Counted from the stretch's first letter, positions 7,438 through 14,355 are shown. The stretch is 15,773 bases of DNA from Treponemataceae bacterium (GCA_024402455.1 JAKSTS010000046.1:1-15773); one strand, 5' to 3'. The notes: generated by a model from the sequence alone, not told the origin. Translations and numbers: made by a program.

Positions 7438-7569
7438 ATGAGACTTGCTAAACGTTTTAGAACAGACAGAGTTACAAGAACTCAGAGAGCAAATGACAAG
7501 AAAGATGCTAAAAGAATTGCAGCAAATCTTGAACTTGTCAAAGCTGTTGCTCCAAAAGCAAAGAAATAA
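7438..7569 (+). CDS. 43-residue highly basic small protein
   Basis: A short gene with all signs of being real: GAGGT six bases before the ATG, 43 sense codons, and a strong terminator 46 bases after the stop. The peptide starts MRLAKRFRTDRVTRTQRAND and is very rich in Lys/Arg (over a third of residues). A central Ala/Leu segment (KRIAANLELVKAVA) could form an amphipathic helix, and the tail is APKAKK. It has no signal peptide or membrane span. A basic peptide like this could bind nucleic acid or the ribosome, but I do not recognise a family. A TATACT box near 7396 could be its -10; the -35 is unclear. Confidence 0.7.
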   Translation: MRLAKRFRTDRVTRTQRANDKKDAKRIAANLELVKAVAPKAKK

Positions 7570-7614
7570 TTATTTGCCTGTCTCTTTTCGTTTTCTTTTT
7601 TAGAAAATGCTTTT

Positions 7615-7645
7615 AGCCCGTTCTCGTTTGAAGGACGGGCTTTTT
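7615..7645 (+). terminator. Rho-independent terminator of the 43-residue gene
   Basis: AGCCCGTTCT (7615-7624) pairs with 7632-7641 (10 bp, one G-U) around a 7-nt loop, followed by TTTTT. A weaker second one follows: GCAGG/CCTGC with a T-run at 7673-7697. Confidence 0.88.
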
Positions 7646-7776
7646 GTTTGTTCGGCAAAGTTGTTGATTTGTGCAGGATGTTTAATACCTGCTTTTTGTG
7701 TTTTTCAGAGGTTATATCAAAATAAAAAAAACTAAAAAAAATAATTTTTTTTGTAACCTTTTTTAAGGGTGGTGGT

Positions 7777-7804
7777 TTGTTTAGTGATTGCAATAATATA
7801 TAAC
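7777..7804 (+). promoter_or_regulatory. Candidate promoter of an orphan small RNA
   Basis: TTGTTT (7777-7782), a 16-bp spacer and TATAAC (7799-7804). No protein-coding gene follows; the next signal is the terminator at 7858-7890. Confidence 0.4.
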
Positions 7805-7810
7805 TCAAGT

Positions 7811-7890
7811 TTTAATTATATACAGCAGCTTAATGCTGCATTCAAAGCTCCTTTAGAAACAGCTGGTAAGTTTTACCAGCTGTTTTTTTT
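7811..7890 (+). ncRNA. Candidate small RNA, about 80 nt
   Basis: A promoter-like sequence is followed after about 7 nt by a stretch with no credible reading frame, a first hairpin GCAGC-TTAAT-GCTGC (7825-7839), a single-stranded spacer and a strong terminator hairpin. The region before it (7646-7776) is A/T-rich filler with an A8-TAA-T8 palindrome (7734-7752). A short single-stranded linker between two hairpins is typical of regulatory RNAs, but expression is not shown and no known RNA family is recognised. Confidence 0.4.
7858..7890 (+). terminator. Strong rho-independent terminator without an upstream coding gene
   Basis: AACAGCTGGTAA (7858-7869) pairs perfectly with TTACCAGCTGTT (7873-7884) over a 3-nt loop (12 bp), running into eight T (7883-7890). 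The nearest upstream plus-strand gene already has its own terminator 220 bp earlier. Confidence 0.9.
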
Positions 7891-8129
7891 ATGTAATGTT
7901 TAATATCTGTTTTCAAAAAAGCATAACACTCTGCATTGAAACGAAGGTTTGTAAAACTAACTGTGTTGTCATTTGAAAACAATATGTCTTGAATGCTCTG
8001 TATCGTTTTGCTTGACAGTCAAAATATACAGATTCTCTGCATTATAATAGGTATGTATTAAATCAATCAGTAATTTTTCGCAAAATCAGAAAAGCTGAAA
8101 AAGCATGTTTTTTACTTAATGTGTTTAAA
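7891..8129. other. Gene-free stretch
   Basis: No coding signal on either strand. A perfect TTGACA (8012-8017) and TATAAT (8043-8048) occur, but 25 bp apart, too far to work together. Nothing else was seen. Confidence 0.5.
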
Positions 8130-8173
8130 ATAAAACGCACTCTAAAACAATTCAATTTTAGAGTGCGTTTTAT
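8130..8173 (-). terminator. Rho-independent terminator of the repeat-rich outer-membrane protein gene (symmetrical)
   Basis: A perfect 18-bp stem with an 8-nt loop: ATAAAACGCACTCTAAAA (8130-8147) and its reverse complement (8156-8173). A/T ends on both sides allow action in either direction. It lies 35 bp past the stop of the minus-strand gene ending at 8209. Confidence 0.88.
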
Positions 8174-8208
8174 ATCGTTTTTAACTTGTTTGTCTTGCAG
8201 CAGAATAA

Positions 8209-9561
8209 TTAAAGCTGCCAGCCAAATGCGAGGCCACCGCCGGCAATAAACGGATAACCTAAGCGTACATATGGCTCAAAGTAGAGCGGTGATTTTCTGA
8301 TGTACAAACGGTAACCCATGCGCAGTGCGCCAAGTGGAGAAACTTTCAGACCAAGCTGGTCTTTTATTAAACCAGTTTTATTAAATGCAACAGCAACACC
8401 AAGTTCTGGCTGCAGATAGAAACCGTGTCCAAAAGGACGTGCTGCTTTCTGCGAATCTGTCATAATATAATGTCTGTAGAACAATGCAAGTTCGGCTTCA
8501 AATATGTCTTGAGAGAAGCTTATTCCCTTTATCTTGAATCCTTTAGAGAAGTCAATAAATCCGCCTGCCAAAACACCGATTGATGCATTCTGTCTAAGAG
8601 AATAATCCAGCATCATTGAAAGACCTAATGTTCTGAATTTTGAATTATATGAATTGTATTCAATGTTGCCAGTCAAAGTCATTACTTTTTCAAAGTAATC
8701 TTCTTCGAGCATGTCTTCTGTAAAGGTGACATCGGTTGTGTCTGAATCATCAATTTCTGCAAATTCTTCATCTGCATCAATATCATCAATATCTTCAGTA
8801 TCTTCAGCAGATTCGTCTGCTTCTGCAGCAGCTGTCTGACTGTTATTAGACTGTGGCGCTGCTGTTTCGGTTTGAACAGTCTGCACTGGCTGAGTGTAAA
8901 CAGGTTCTGTCTGTGCATATTGAGTTTGCGGCTGTGCCGGCTGAGTATAAGCAGGCTGTGTTTGAGTATATTGATATTGCTGCTGTGCAGGCTGTGTTTG
9001 GGTGTATTGATACTGCTGCTGCGCAGGCTGGGTCTGAGTATATTGATATTGCTGTTGTGTATAAGCTGGATCTGTCTGTGAATATTGATACTGCTGGTTA
9101 GGCTGAGTGTAAACAGGTTCCGGTGCAATATACTGATATTGAGGCTGTACAGGCTGTGTATATGCTGGCTGCGTCTGTGAATATTGTGGTGTTGTAACAG
9201 ACTGTGATGGAATAGTCTGTGGTGTTGAGTATTGATATGTTGAGTCGCTGTATGGATAATCTTCAACAAGCGGAACATGTGCCGGCAAAGAAGGAGACGA
9301 AGCCTGCGGTAATGTTGATGTCTGCGGTGGTTCAATTGAAATTGCAGAATCTTGAATGACCCGTGAATTCTGTTCTTTTATTGGAGCTGTCTGTCTTGGA
9401 TTAAGAAAATCATCAAGCATTACGTCCATAAGGTCGATGAGCTGAGTATTGTCTTTGTTTTGATTGCTTTGTGCTGTACACAGACAAAGTGAGTTAAATA
9501 TGCAGATAAATAAAATGCATATTTTATACGTTCGAAAATTTGTTTTTCTTTCAGAAATCAA
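8209..9561 (-). CDS. Outer-membrane beta-barrel protein with Gln/Tyr/Thr/Pro-rich repeat linker
   Basis: 450 residues in four parts. A signal peptide (about 1-30, RTYKICILFICIFNSLCLCTAQ) suggests export. Residues 105-232 are a disordered tract of QYQYTQTQPAYTQP-type repeats, including three perfect 12-residue copies (169-204). Residues about 248-290 are strongly acidic (Asp/Glu). Residues about 290-450 alternate polar and hydrophobic residues, contain aromatic pairs (FYRHY, FYLQPELGVA, YFEPYVRLGYPF) and end in GGGLAFGWQL, as in small outer-membrane barrels. The repeat tract would then lie in the periplasm or reach the surface. No enzyme motif is seen. The start is TTG at 9561 with GGAG 7-8 nt upstream; no in-frame ATG exists before the signal peptide. 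The gene stands alone with its own terminator. Confidence 0.82.
   Translation of the reverse strand: MISERKTNFRTYKICILFICIFNSLCLCTAQSNQNKDNTQLIDLMDVMLDDFLNPRQTAPIKEQNSRVIQDSAISIEPPQTSTLPQASSPSLPAHVPLVEDYPYSDSTYQYSTPQTIPSQSVTTPQYSQTQPAYTQPVQPQYQYIAPEPVYTQPNQQYQYSQTDPAYTQQQYQYTQTQPAQQQYQYTQTQPAQQQYQYTQTQPAYTQPAQPQTQYAQTEPVYTQPVQTVQTETAAPQSNNSQTAAAEADESAEDTEDIDDIDADEEFAEIDDSDTTDVTFTEDMLEEDYFEKVMTLTGNIEYNSYNSKFRTLGLSMMLDYSLRQNASIGVLAGGFIDFSKGFKIKGISFSQDIFEAELALFYRHYIMTDSQKAARPFGHGFYLQPELGVAVAFNKTGLIKDQLGLKVSPLGALRMGYRLYIRKSPLYFEPYVRLGYPFIAGGGLAFGWQL
8950..9057 (-). repeat. Three tandem 36-bp coding repeats
   Basis: Codes for three identical copies of QQQYQYTQTQPA inside the 450-residue outer-membrane protein. 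Degenerate relatives of the unit extend over 8866-9249. The DNA copies differ at synonymous positions. Repeats of this kind can change copy number by slippage or recombination in multiples of 36 bp without breaking the frame. Confidence 0.85.
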
Positions 9562-9897
9562 GATCCATCTCCATTCTGTTAAAAACTATTTATTAGCAGT
9601 AAAAAATATGAATAAGCTGTATTCGTCCTTGTATACAACTTCTCCGATTAGGTTATCGGCAAAAAACATGAAAACTTTAGTTTTTATGTTTATGTTTTTC
9701 ATTGTAACACAAGAGCTGCTTTTTTAAACTGACAGTGCATCTTTTAAAAATGACTGTGAATTTTATGTTGCTGCAGTAACGCAATTTTAAATAAACCTGC
9801 GTTAAAACAGATTCTAAAAAGTGCATTTTTTAAAACTTTTCTGATACGCCTTTTATACCACATTTTTTGTGTGCTGCAAAAGGCTTCTGAATTATAA
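9562..9897. other. Divergent intergenic region between the barrel protein and the leu leader
   Basis: No credible gene. It contains palindromes that could be operators or structured ends: TTGTATACAA (9629-9638), CCGAT-N6-ATCGG (9644-9659), TAACGC...GCGTTA (9777-9804) and a two-part stem GCCTTTT...AAAAGGC (9848-9884) with an inner CACA/TGTG that ends 13 bp before the leu -35 box. The promoter for the minus-strand gene could not be fixed. Confidence 0.45.
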
Positions 9898-9926
9898 TTG
9901 ACAAAAAATTAACTTTTGACTAAATT
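9898..9926 (+). promoter_or_regulatory. leu leader/leuA promoter
   Basis: A perfect TTGACA (9898-9903), a 17-bp spacer and TAAATT (9921-9926). The first transcribed base should be about 9933, the A of the leader-peptide ATG. Confidence 0.7.
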
Positions 9927-9932
9927 GATTTT

Positions 9933-9986
9933 ATGATTTTCACAGTAAAACTACTTCTAATAGAAGATTCTCAATCTGCCGTGTAA
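9933..9986 (+). CDS. leuL: Leucine leader peptide (attenuation), 17 residues
   Basis: The reading frame codes MIFTVKLLLIEDSQSAV and stops with TAA. Codons 7-10 are CTA CTT CTA ATA: three leucines in a row and one isoleucine, the control codons expected of a leucine operon leader. CTA is also the key control codon in the enterobacterial leuL. There is no Shine-Dalgarno, and the ATG coincides with the predicted first base of the transcript, so it would be translated as a leaderless message. Stalling at codons 7-9 for lack of charged tRNA-Leu would leave 9989-10004 free to form the antiterminator. A ribosome reaching the stop codon would cover that strand and let the terminator at 10021-10052 form. 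The call rests on frame, codon content and RNA architecture taken together. Confidence 0.75.
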   Translation: MIFTVKLLLIEDSQSAV

Positions 9987-9988
9987 GT

Positions 9989-10031
9989 GGCGAACGCTGT
10001 GTAATTTATTTGTATGTTACAGCCCGTTGCC
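9989..10031 (+). promoter_or_regulatory. Predicted antiterminator of the leu attenuator
   Basis: The strand GGCGAACGCTGT (9989-10000) pairs with 10019-10031 as GGC/GCC, AACG/CGTT and CTGT/ACAG with small bulges. The partner is the left arm of the terminator, so the two folds exclude each other. An earlier competitor exists: CACAG in the leader frame (9941-9945) can pair with CTGTG (9997-10001), and TGCC/GGCG makes a small hairpin around the leader stop codon. Confidence 0.6.
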
Positions 10032-10052
10032 TTGCCGGCAGCGGGCTTTTTT
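10021..10052 (+). terminator. Attenuator terminator upstream of leuA
   Basis: AGCCCGTTGCC (10021-10031) pairs with GGCAGCGGGCT (10037-10047): 11 bp with one G-U, 5-nt loop, then six T. It lies between the promoter and leuA, 61 bp before the leuA ATG, so leuA expression from this promoter requires read-through. Confidence 0.9.
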
Positions 10053-10113
10053 GTTTTGTAAGAAGCATTGGCAGCTATCAAGAACATAAACAGCCTTTTT
10101 GTGGAGATAAAAA

Positions 10114-11772
10114 ATGGCAAAGTATAATCCGTTTGAAAAGATTAAACTTGAAAATCGTGAGTGGCCTGAAAATTCTATAACGCATGCACCAGTCTGGTGT
10201 TCTGTTGACTTGCGCGATGGAAATCAGGCTCTTTCTGTTCCGATGAATGTTGAACAAAAACTTGCCTTTTTTGACATGCTTGTAAAAATTGGCTTCAAAG
10301 AAATAGAGGTAGGTTTTCCAAGTGCATCTCAAACTGAATATTGTTTTCTGCGCCGTTTGATTGAAGAAAACCACATTCCTGAAGATGTAACGATTCAGGT
10401 TTTGTGCCAGGCTCGTGAGCATTTGATTATTCAGACAATGGAAAGTCTGAAAGGGGCTTCTAAGGCAATTTTTCATATTTATAATTCAACTTCGCCAAGC
10501 CAGCGCAAATATACTTTTAATATGTCAAAAGATGAAATTATTGCAATGGCTGTTCATGGAGTTGAACTTGTAAAAAAGCATGAAAAAATTGCAGCTGGTG
10601 TAAATATTCAGCTTGAATATTCACCAGAAAGTTTTTCAAGTACCGAAATTGACTATTCTGTAAAGATTTGCGAAGCTGTTCAGCAAATCTGGAAACCAAC
10701 AGAAAATAACAAGATTATTTTCAATTTGCCGACAACTGTTGAATGTGCAACGCCAAATATTTATGCAGACCAGATTGAATATTTCTGCAAGCATATTTCG
10801 CATAGAGAAAATGTAGTTGTAAGTACACACTGTCATAATGACCGTGGAACTGGCGTTGCGTCGTGTGAACTTGCGCTGCTTGCCGGTGCTGAGCGTGTTG
10901 AAGGCTGCCTTTTTGGCAACGGAGAGCGGACTGGTAACCTTGACATTATTACAACAGCTTTGAATATGTATACGCACGGCATTGATACTGGACTTGATTT
11001 TTCAGATTTGCCGGAGATTACACGCAAATATATAGAATTTACAGACATGGACGTTCCGCCAAGGCAGCCCTATGCCGGTTCTCTTGTGTTTACGGCTTTT
11101 TCCGGTTCGCACCAGGATGCAATACGAAAAGCAATGGCAGCACGCAAGACAATGGACAGCGATGCACCTTGGGATGTTACATATATTCCGATTGATCCGC
11201 ATGATATTGGACGTGAATATGAAGAAATTATCCGCATAAACAGCCAGAGTGGAAAAGGCGGAGCTGCCTGGATACTTGAACAGAATTATGGAATTTTCCT
11301 TCCGAAAGCAATGCATCCTGTTTTGGGCAAGGTTGTTACGTCAGCAGCCGACCAGCTTCAGCGCGAATTGTCTGCTGAAGAAATTTATCAGCTTTTTAAT
11401 GATACATGGCTTGAAAAGTCCAGTCCGCTCAAAATCATTGATTTTGCACAGACGTATCTTGGCGGAGATCAGGTTCAATGCCGTGCAAGTGTTTCTTTGA
11501 TGGGAGAAATTCTTCCGATTGGTTCAAGTGGAAACGGTCCGCTTGATGCGTTTGTTTCTGCTTTGCAAAAAGTTAATGTGCCCAAATTTTCAATTTCTGC
11601 ATTCCACGAACATGCAATCGGTTCTGGCACACAGTCTGAAGCACTTGCTTGTGTTGAAATTACGCTTGAAAGCAACCAGAAATTCTGGGGATGTGGAAAG
11701 AGTACAAATATTGGACTTGCAGGTATTAACGGAGTCGTTAGCGCCATTAATCAGGTTTATGCTTCAAATTAA
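10114..11772 (+). CDS. leuA: 2-isopropylmalate synthase, long LeuA type
   Basis: Condenses acetyl-CoA with 2-oxoisovalerate to 2-isopropylmalate, the committed step to leucine. At 552 residues it matches the longer yeast/actinobacterial-type enzymes. The N-terminal TIM barrel carries VDLRDGNQAL (31-40) with the metal-binding Asp, the HxH metal pair in STHCHNDRGTG (239-241), and GNGERTGNLD (268-277). After a linker, roughly residues 430-545 form the C-terminal LeuA allosteric domain that binds leucine (GGDQVQCRASVSLMGEI... GSGTQSEALACVEITLES). It is therefore probably controlled both by leucine feedback and by the attenuator in front of it. The start has GGAG seven bases upstream. No other leu gene follows here; downstream is an unrelated operon with its own promoter. 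No clear terminator was seen after the stop. Confidence 0.96.
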   Translation: MAKYNPFEKIKLENREWPENSITHAPVWCSVDLRDGNQALSVPMNVEQKLAFFDMLVKIGFKEIEVGFPSASQTEYCFLRRLIEENHIPEDVTIQVLCQAREHLIIQTMESLKGASKAIFHIYNSTSPSQRKYTFNMSKDEIIAMAVHGVELVKKHEKIAAGVNIQLEYSPESFSSTEIDYSVKICEAVQQIWKPTENNKIIFNLPTTVECATPNIYADQIEYFCKHISHRENVVVSTHCHNDRGTGVASCELALLAGAERVEGCLFGNGERTGNLDIITTALNMYTHGIDTGLDFSDLPEITRKYIEFTDMDVPPRQPYAGSLVFTAFSGSHQDAIRKAMAARKTMDSDAPWDVTYIPIDPHDIGREYEEIIRINSQSGKGGAAWILEQNYGIFLPKAMHPVLGKVVTSAADQLQRELSAEEIYQLFNDTWLEKSSPLKIIDFAQTYLGGDQVQCRASVSLMGEILPIGSSGNGPLDAFVSALQKVNVPKFSISAFHEHAIGSGTQSEALACVEITLESNQKFWGCGKSTNIGLAGINGVVSAINQVYASN

Positions 11773-11875
11773 AGCATGTTTGTTCAGAACTTTCTGCTGT
11801 AAAAACATCTCTGAAATTTTATAAAATTGCTTTTCTGGAACTGGCATTAAATATTTTCCTCATTATTTTTAAAAC

Positions 11876-11904
11876 TTGTGAATAACGGTTTTCCGTGTTA
11901 GACT
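11876..11904 (+). promoter_or_regulatory. Promoter of the DRTGG / hydrogenase-like operon
   Basis: TTGTGA (11876-11881), a 17-bp spacer and TAGACT (11899-11904). The spacer holds a small dyad, ACGG-TTTT-CCGT. The TTGTGAA start resembles one half of a Rex operator, but no second half is present. Confidence 0.45.
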
Positions 11905-11936
11905 TTTGATGTTGTGTTTTATTACGGAGGGCTGTT

Positions 11937-12293
11937 ATGACAATTAACCAAGTTGCAGAAATACTTGAAGCTGAAATTGTATGCAATGATAATCTTGCAG
12001 AACTTGAAGTTTCTTCAGCCTGTGGCTCTGATCTTATGAGTGATGTTATGGCTTTTGTTAAAGATCAGGTGCTTCTGCTTACAGGTCTTATAAATGTTCA
12101 GGTTATTCGTACTGCGAATCTTATGGACATTGGTGCAATTTGTTTTGTACGTGGCAAGAAGCCGACTGCTGAAATGATTGAAATGGCTGAACAATTAGGC
12201 GTTATTTTGCTTTCAACCAAGCATCCTATGTTTTTAGCTTGCGGCAAGCTTTATGAAGCTGGCCTTGTAGGCGGTGGTGTGCGGGCAATTTAA
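11937..12293 (+). CDS. DRTGG-domain protein of the hydrogenase-associated type
   Basis: 118 residues covering one DRTGG-like domain. Conserved-looking parts are SACGSDLMSDVMAF (about 27-40), LLLTGLINVQVIRTANLMDIGAICFVRGKKP (about 46-76), and GVILLSTKHPMFLACGKLYEAGL. Free-standing DRTGG proteins like this commonly precede an anti-sigma-type ATPase and an iron-sulfur hydrogenase-like protein in fermentative anaerobes, exactly as here. The domain may bind a nucleotide or adenylyl ligand, but its role is not established. The ATG has GGAGGG five bases upstream, a strong site. The stop codon shares its last A with the start of the next gene (TAATG), so translation of the pair is coupled. Confidence 0.82.
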   Translation: MTINQVAEILEAEIVCNDNLAELEVSSACGSDLMSDVMAFVKDQVLLLTGLINVQVIRTANLMDIGAICFVRGKKPTAEMIEMAEQLGVILLSTKHPMFLACGKLYEAGLVGGGVRAI

Positions 12294-12703
12294 TGATTTA
12301 TCGTTATTCTGTGTCTGGCGATGATTTTTCACGTGCAGGCATGGTTTCTGCTGAAATGAAAAAAATTCTCCAGCGGTTGGGCATTCCTATTCCAACAATC
12401 AAACGGATTTCTGTTGCCATGTATGAAGCAGAGATTAATATGGCTGTGCATGCCGGTGGCGGAGAAGCAGAAATTGATATTCAGGACGATAAAATTGTAA
12501 TTGTTATGAGTGACCATGGACCTGGCATTGTTGATCTTGAACTTGCAATGCAGGAAGGTTTTTCGACTGCAAGTGAGCATGTGCGAGAACTTGGTTTTGG
12601 TGCTGGAATGGGGTTGCCGAATATGAAGCGCAATTCTGATGAATTGGACATTAAAAGTGAAATTGGAAAAGGCACAACTGTAACAATGACGATACGATTG
12701 TGA
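12293..12703 (+). CDS. HATPase_c ATP-binding protein, anti-sigma regulatory factor type
   Basis: 136 residues, a GHKL ATPase domain without a histidine-phosphorylation domain. The N box is AMYEAEINMAVHAG (about 42-55, with Glu45/Glu47 and Asn49). The G1 box is SDHGPGI (73-79). The G2 box is LGFGAGMGLPNMKRNSDELDI (100-120). GKGTTVTMTI at the end closes the fold. Relatives are RsbW/SpoIIAB-type serine kinases and switch proteins; members beside hydrogenase genes are thought to pass a signal, but partners are not proven. No STAS anti-anti-sigma factor or sigma factor lies in the window. Overlaps the upstream gene by one base (TAATG). Confidence 0.88.
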   Translation: MIYRYSVSGDDFSRAGMVSAEMKKILQRLGIPIPTIKRISVAMYEAEINMAVHAGGGEAEIDIQDDKIVIVMSDHGPGIVDLELAMQEGFSTASEHVRELGFGAGMGLPNMKRNSDELDIKSEIGKGTTVTMTIRL

Positions 12704-12887
12704 TTTTGCAGTAACAGTCTTTAAATTGTTTTAATTCGTTTTACATCATACTAACTTGAATTTTCTTTTTGCTTTTTCAGGGTGTATCTGAAAACTTATT
12801 TTTAGAAGAGTCCGCAAAATCAGGGCATTTTTAAAAATTACTTTTTAGATATTTCCATTGAATCTAAAAACTGAAATAGGAGCTGTT
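12704..12887. other. 184-bp gap inside the hydrogenase-like operon
   Basis: No terminator, no convincing promoter and no coding signal; A/T-rich. The three genes are probably cotranscribed from the promoter at 11876, but an internal promoter cannot be ruled out. Confidence 0.4.
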
Positions 12888-14285
12888 TTGGGCGAGCTTT
12901 CAAGGTTTCATTCTGTTTTTCTCGAAGAAGACTCTTGTACAGGGTGCACTACATGTGTAACAACTTGCCCTGTTGAGGCAATTCGTGTGCGCAATGGAAA
13001 AGCCCATATTCTTGAAGAACGCTGCATTGATTGCGGCGAATGCATAAGGCGCTGCCCTAACCGTGCAAAAAGAGCACTTGCTTCGTCTTTAGCGAATATA
13101 ACGGAAAATTTTGAGCACCGCATTATTCTTGTTCCGCCTTCTTTTTATGCTCAGTTCAACAAAAAATATAGTTCAGAAGCAATTCAGACAGCATTGCTTT
13201 CGCTTGGTTTTGACCGGCTTTATAATGTTTCTGATTATGCTTTCGATGTTTCTTTTGCAACAGCGGAATATCTAAAAAACAAAAAAGCTTTGCGTCCGAT
13301 TATTTCATCTTCATGCCCGGTTATTATAAAACTTATTCAAACGAGTTTTCCTTCTTTGATTGACAACATTCTGCCGGTTCTTCCGCCTGTTGAACTTGCT
13401 GCAATGGATGCAAGAAAAAAAGCAAGCCGTGAAGGATTTATACCGGAAAAGGTTGGAGTTTTTTTCCTTTCACCGTGCCCTGCAAAAATTACGATTCCGC
13501 GTGCCCCTTTAGGTTATGAATATTCTGCAATTACTGGAGTTTTTTCTATAGCAGAAATTTATCTTCTGGTAAGAAATGCAATGAAATCAAATGCTGTGCC
13601 AAAAGAAAATGCAAAAATATGTTTGCGTCATCCTTTTTTCAATCAGGCATTAATCTGGGGAATGAGTGACGGTGAAAGCGACACTTTGCAGCAGGCAATT
13701 GCTTTGCAGAAAGAAAATCAGACAGTTCGCTGGCTTAGCTGCGATGGAATTGATCATGTGCTGAAAGTTCTTGAAGTTGTTGAAGAAGGTGCTCTGGACG
13801 ATTTTGATTTTATTGAAATGTCTGCCTGTTCTGGCGGCTGCATAGGCGGCTCTCTTGCAGTAGAAAGCGTGCCTGTTGCGCATGCAAATATGCGCCAGCG
13901 TTTTGATGCAGAATTTTGTGCCAGTGCAAGGCAGCATAATGAAGAAGAAAGTCAAACTGATAAAAAAGCAGCTTTTGAAAAAATGTTTGATGAAGCAAAA
14001 ACTGAAATGTTCAGTTTGAAAGAGTGTCTTTGGAATTTGCCGATTGAACCAAGACCGGCTTTGCTTTTAAGTGAAGATTTTGCAAAAGCAAGGCGCATGC
14101 TTGCTGAAATAGATTCTCTTGTAGCAGAACTTCCTGCTCTTAATTGCGGTGCGTGCGGTTCGCCAAACTGCCGTGCTCTTGCAGAAGACATTGTGCGGTG
14201 CCGTGCACAAAAAGAAGATTGCGTCCATATTTTAAAGCAAAAATATGAACAGCTTCTGTTTGGCGGAAATCGTCTGAAAAAATGA
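12888..14285 (+). CDS. [FeFe]-hydrogenase-like iron-sulfur protein, putative H2/redox sensor
   Basis: 465 residues in three parts (numbered from the TTG at 12888). First, two ferredoxin clusters: CTGCTTCVTTC (17-27) and CIDCGECIRRC (46-56). Second, an H-cluster-type domain: SSSCPVI (L1, Cys143), SPCPAK (L2, Cys197 and Lys200) and MSACSGGCIGG (L3, Cys314 and Cys318), so all four H-cluster Cys ligands are kept. Third, a C-terminal 4Fe-4S domain CGAC-x4-C-x16-C (Cys420, 423, 428, 445; PF04060 type). Catalytic enzymes read TSCCP at L1; here the first Cys, the proton relay, is Ser. This and the DRTGG/ATPase neighbours fit the putative sensory hydrogenases better than a bulk H2 producer. TTG 12888 is chosen because AGGAG lies 5 nt upstream; a longer frame from TTG 12858 has no ribosome site. 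Confidence 0.88.
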   Translation: MGELSRFHSVFLEEDSCTGCTTCVTTCPVEAIRVRNGKAHILEERCIDCGECIRRCPNRAKRALASSLANITENFEHRIILVPPSFYAQFNKKYSSEAIQTALLSLGFDRLYNVSDYAFDVSFATAEYLKNKKALRPIISSSCPVIIKLIQTSFPSLIDNILPVLPPVELAAMDARKKASREGFIPEKVGVFFLSPCPAKITIPRAPLGYEYSAITGVFSIAEIYLLVRNAMKSNAVPKENAKICLRHPFFNQALIWGMSDGESDTLQQAIALQKENQTVRWLSCDGIDHVLKVLEVVEEGALDDFDFIEMSACSGGCIGGSLAVESVPVAHANMRQRFDAEFCASARQHNEEESQTDKKAAFEKMFDEAKTEMFSLKECLWNLPIEPRPALLLSEDFAKARRMLAEIDSLVAELPALNCGACGSPNCRALAEDIVRCRAQKEDCVHILKQKYEQLLFGGNRLKK

Positions 14286-14326
14286 TATTTCACCTCTAAA
14301 AACTGAAAATTTGCAAGATTTAGATA

Positions 14327-14355
14327 TTGACTTGAAAAAAACGTATTTCTAAAAT
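14327..14355 (+). promoter_or_regulatory. Promoter of the 5-formyltetrahydrofolate cyclo-ligase gene
   Basis: TTGACT (14327-14332), a 17-bp spacer and TAAAAT (14350-14355); close to consensus. The start site should be near 14362, giving a leader of about 80 nt. Confidence 0.7.

Noticed and set aside
7482..7808. 108-residue minus-strand open frame
   Set aside because: Antisense to the 43-residue gene and to its terminator, runs through A/T homopolymers, and shows no family resemblance.
8012..8048. Perfect TTGACA and TATAAT as a promoter
   Set aside because: They are 25 bp apart, too far for one sigma70 promoter, and no gene follows before the terminator at 8130.
8682..9335. 217-residue minus-strand frame rich in His/Leu/Arg
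   Set aside because: A frame-shifted shadow of the Gln/Tyr repeat tract; repeats keep alternative frames open.
9464..9727. 87-residue plus-strand open frame
   Set aside because: Antisense to the signal peptide of the barrel protein, with no ribosome site and poor composition.
11876..11898. Rex operator at the hydrogenase-operon promoter
   Set aside because: Only one half-site (TTGTGAA) is present; the inverted half is missing.
12863..14308. Repeated 14-mer TCTAAAAACTGAAA at 12863 and 14295
   Set aside because: A match of this length is expected by chance in A/T-rich DNA of this size, and the flanks do not match.
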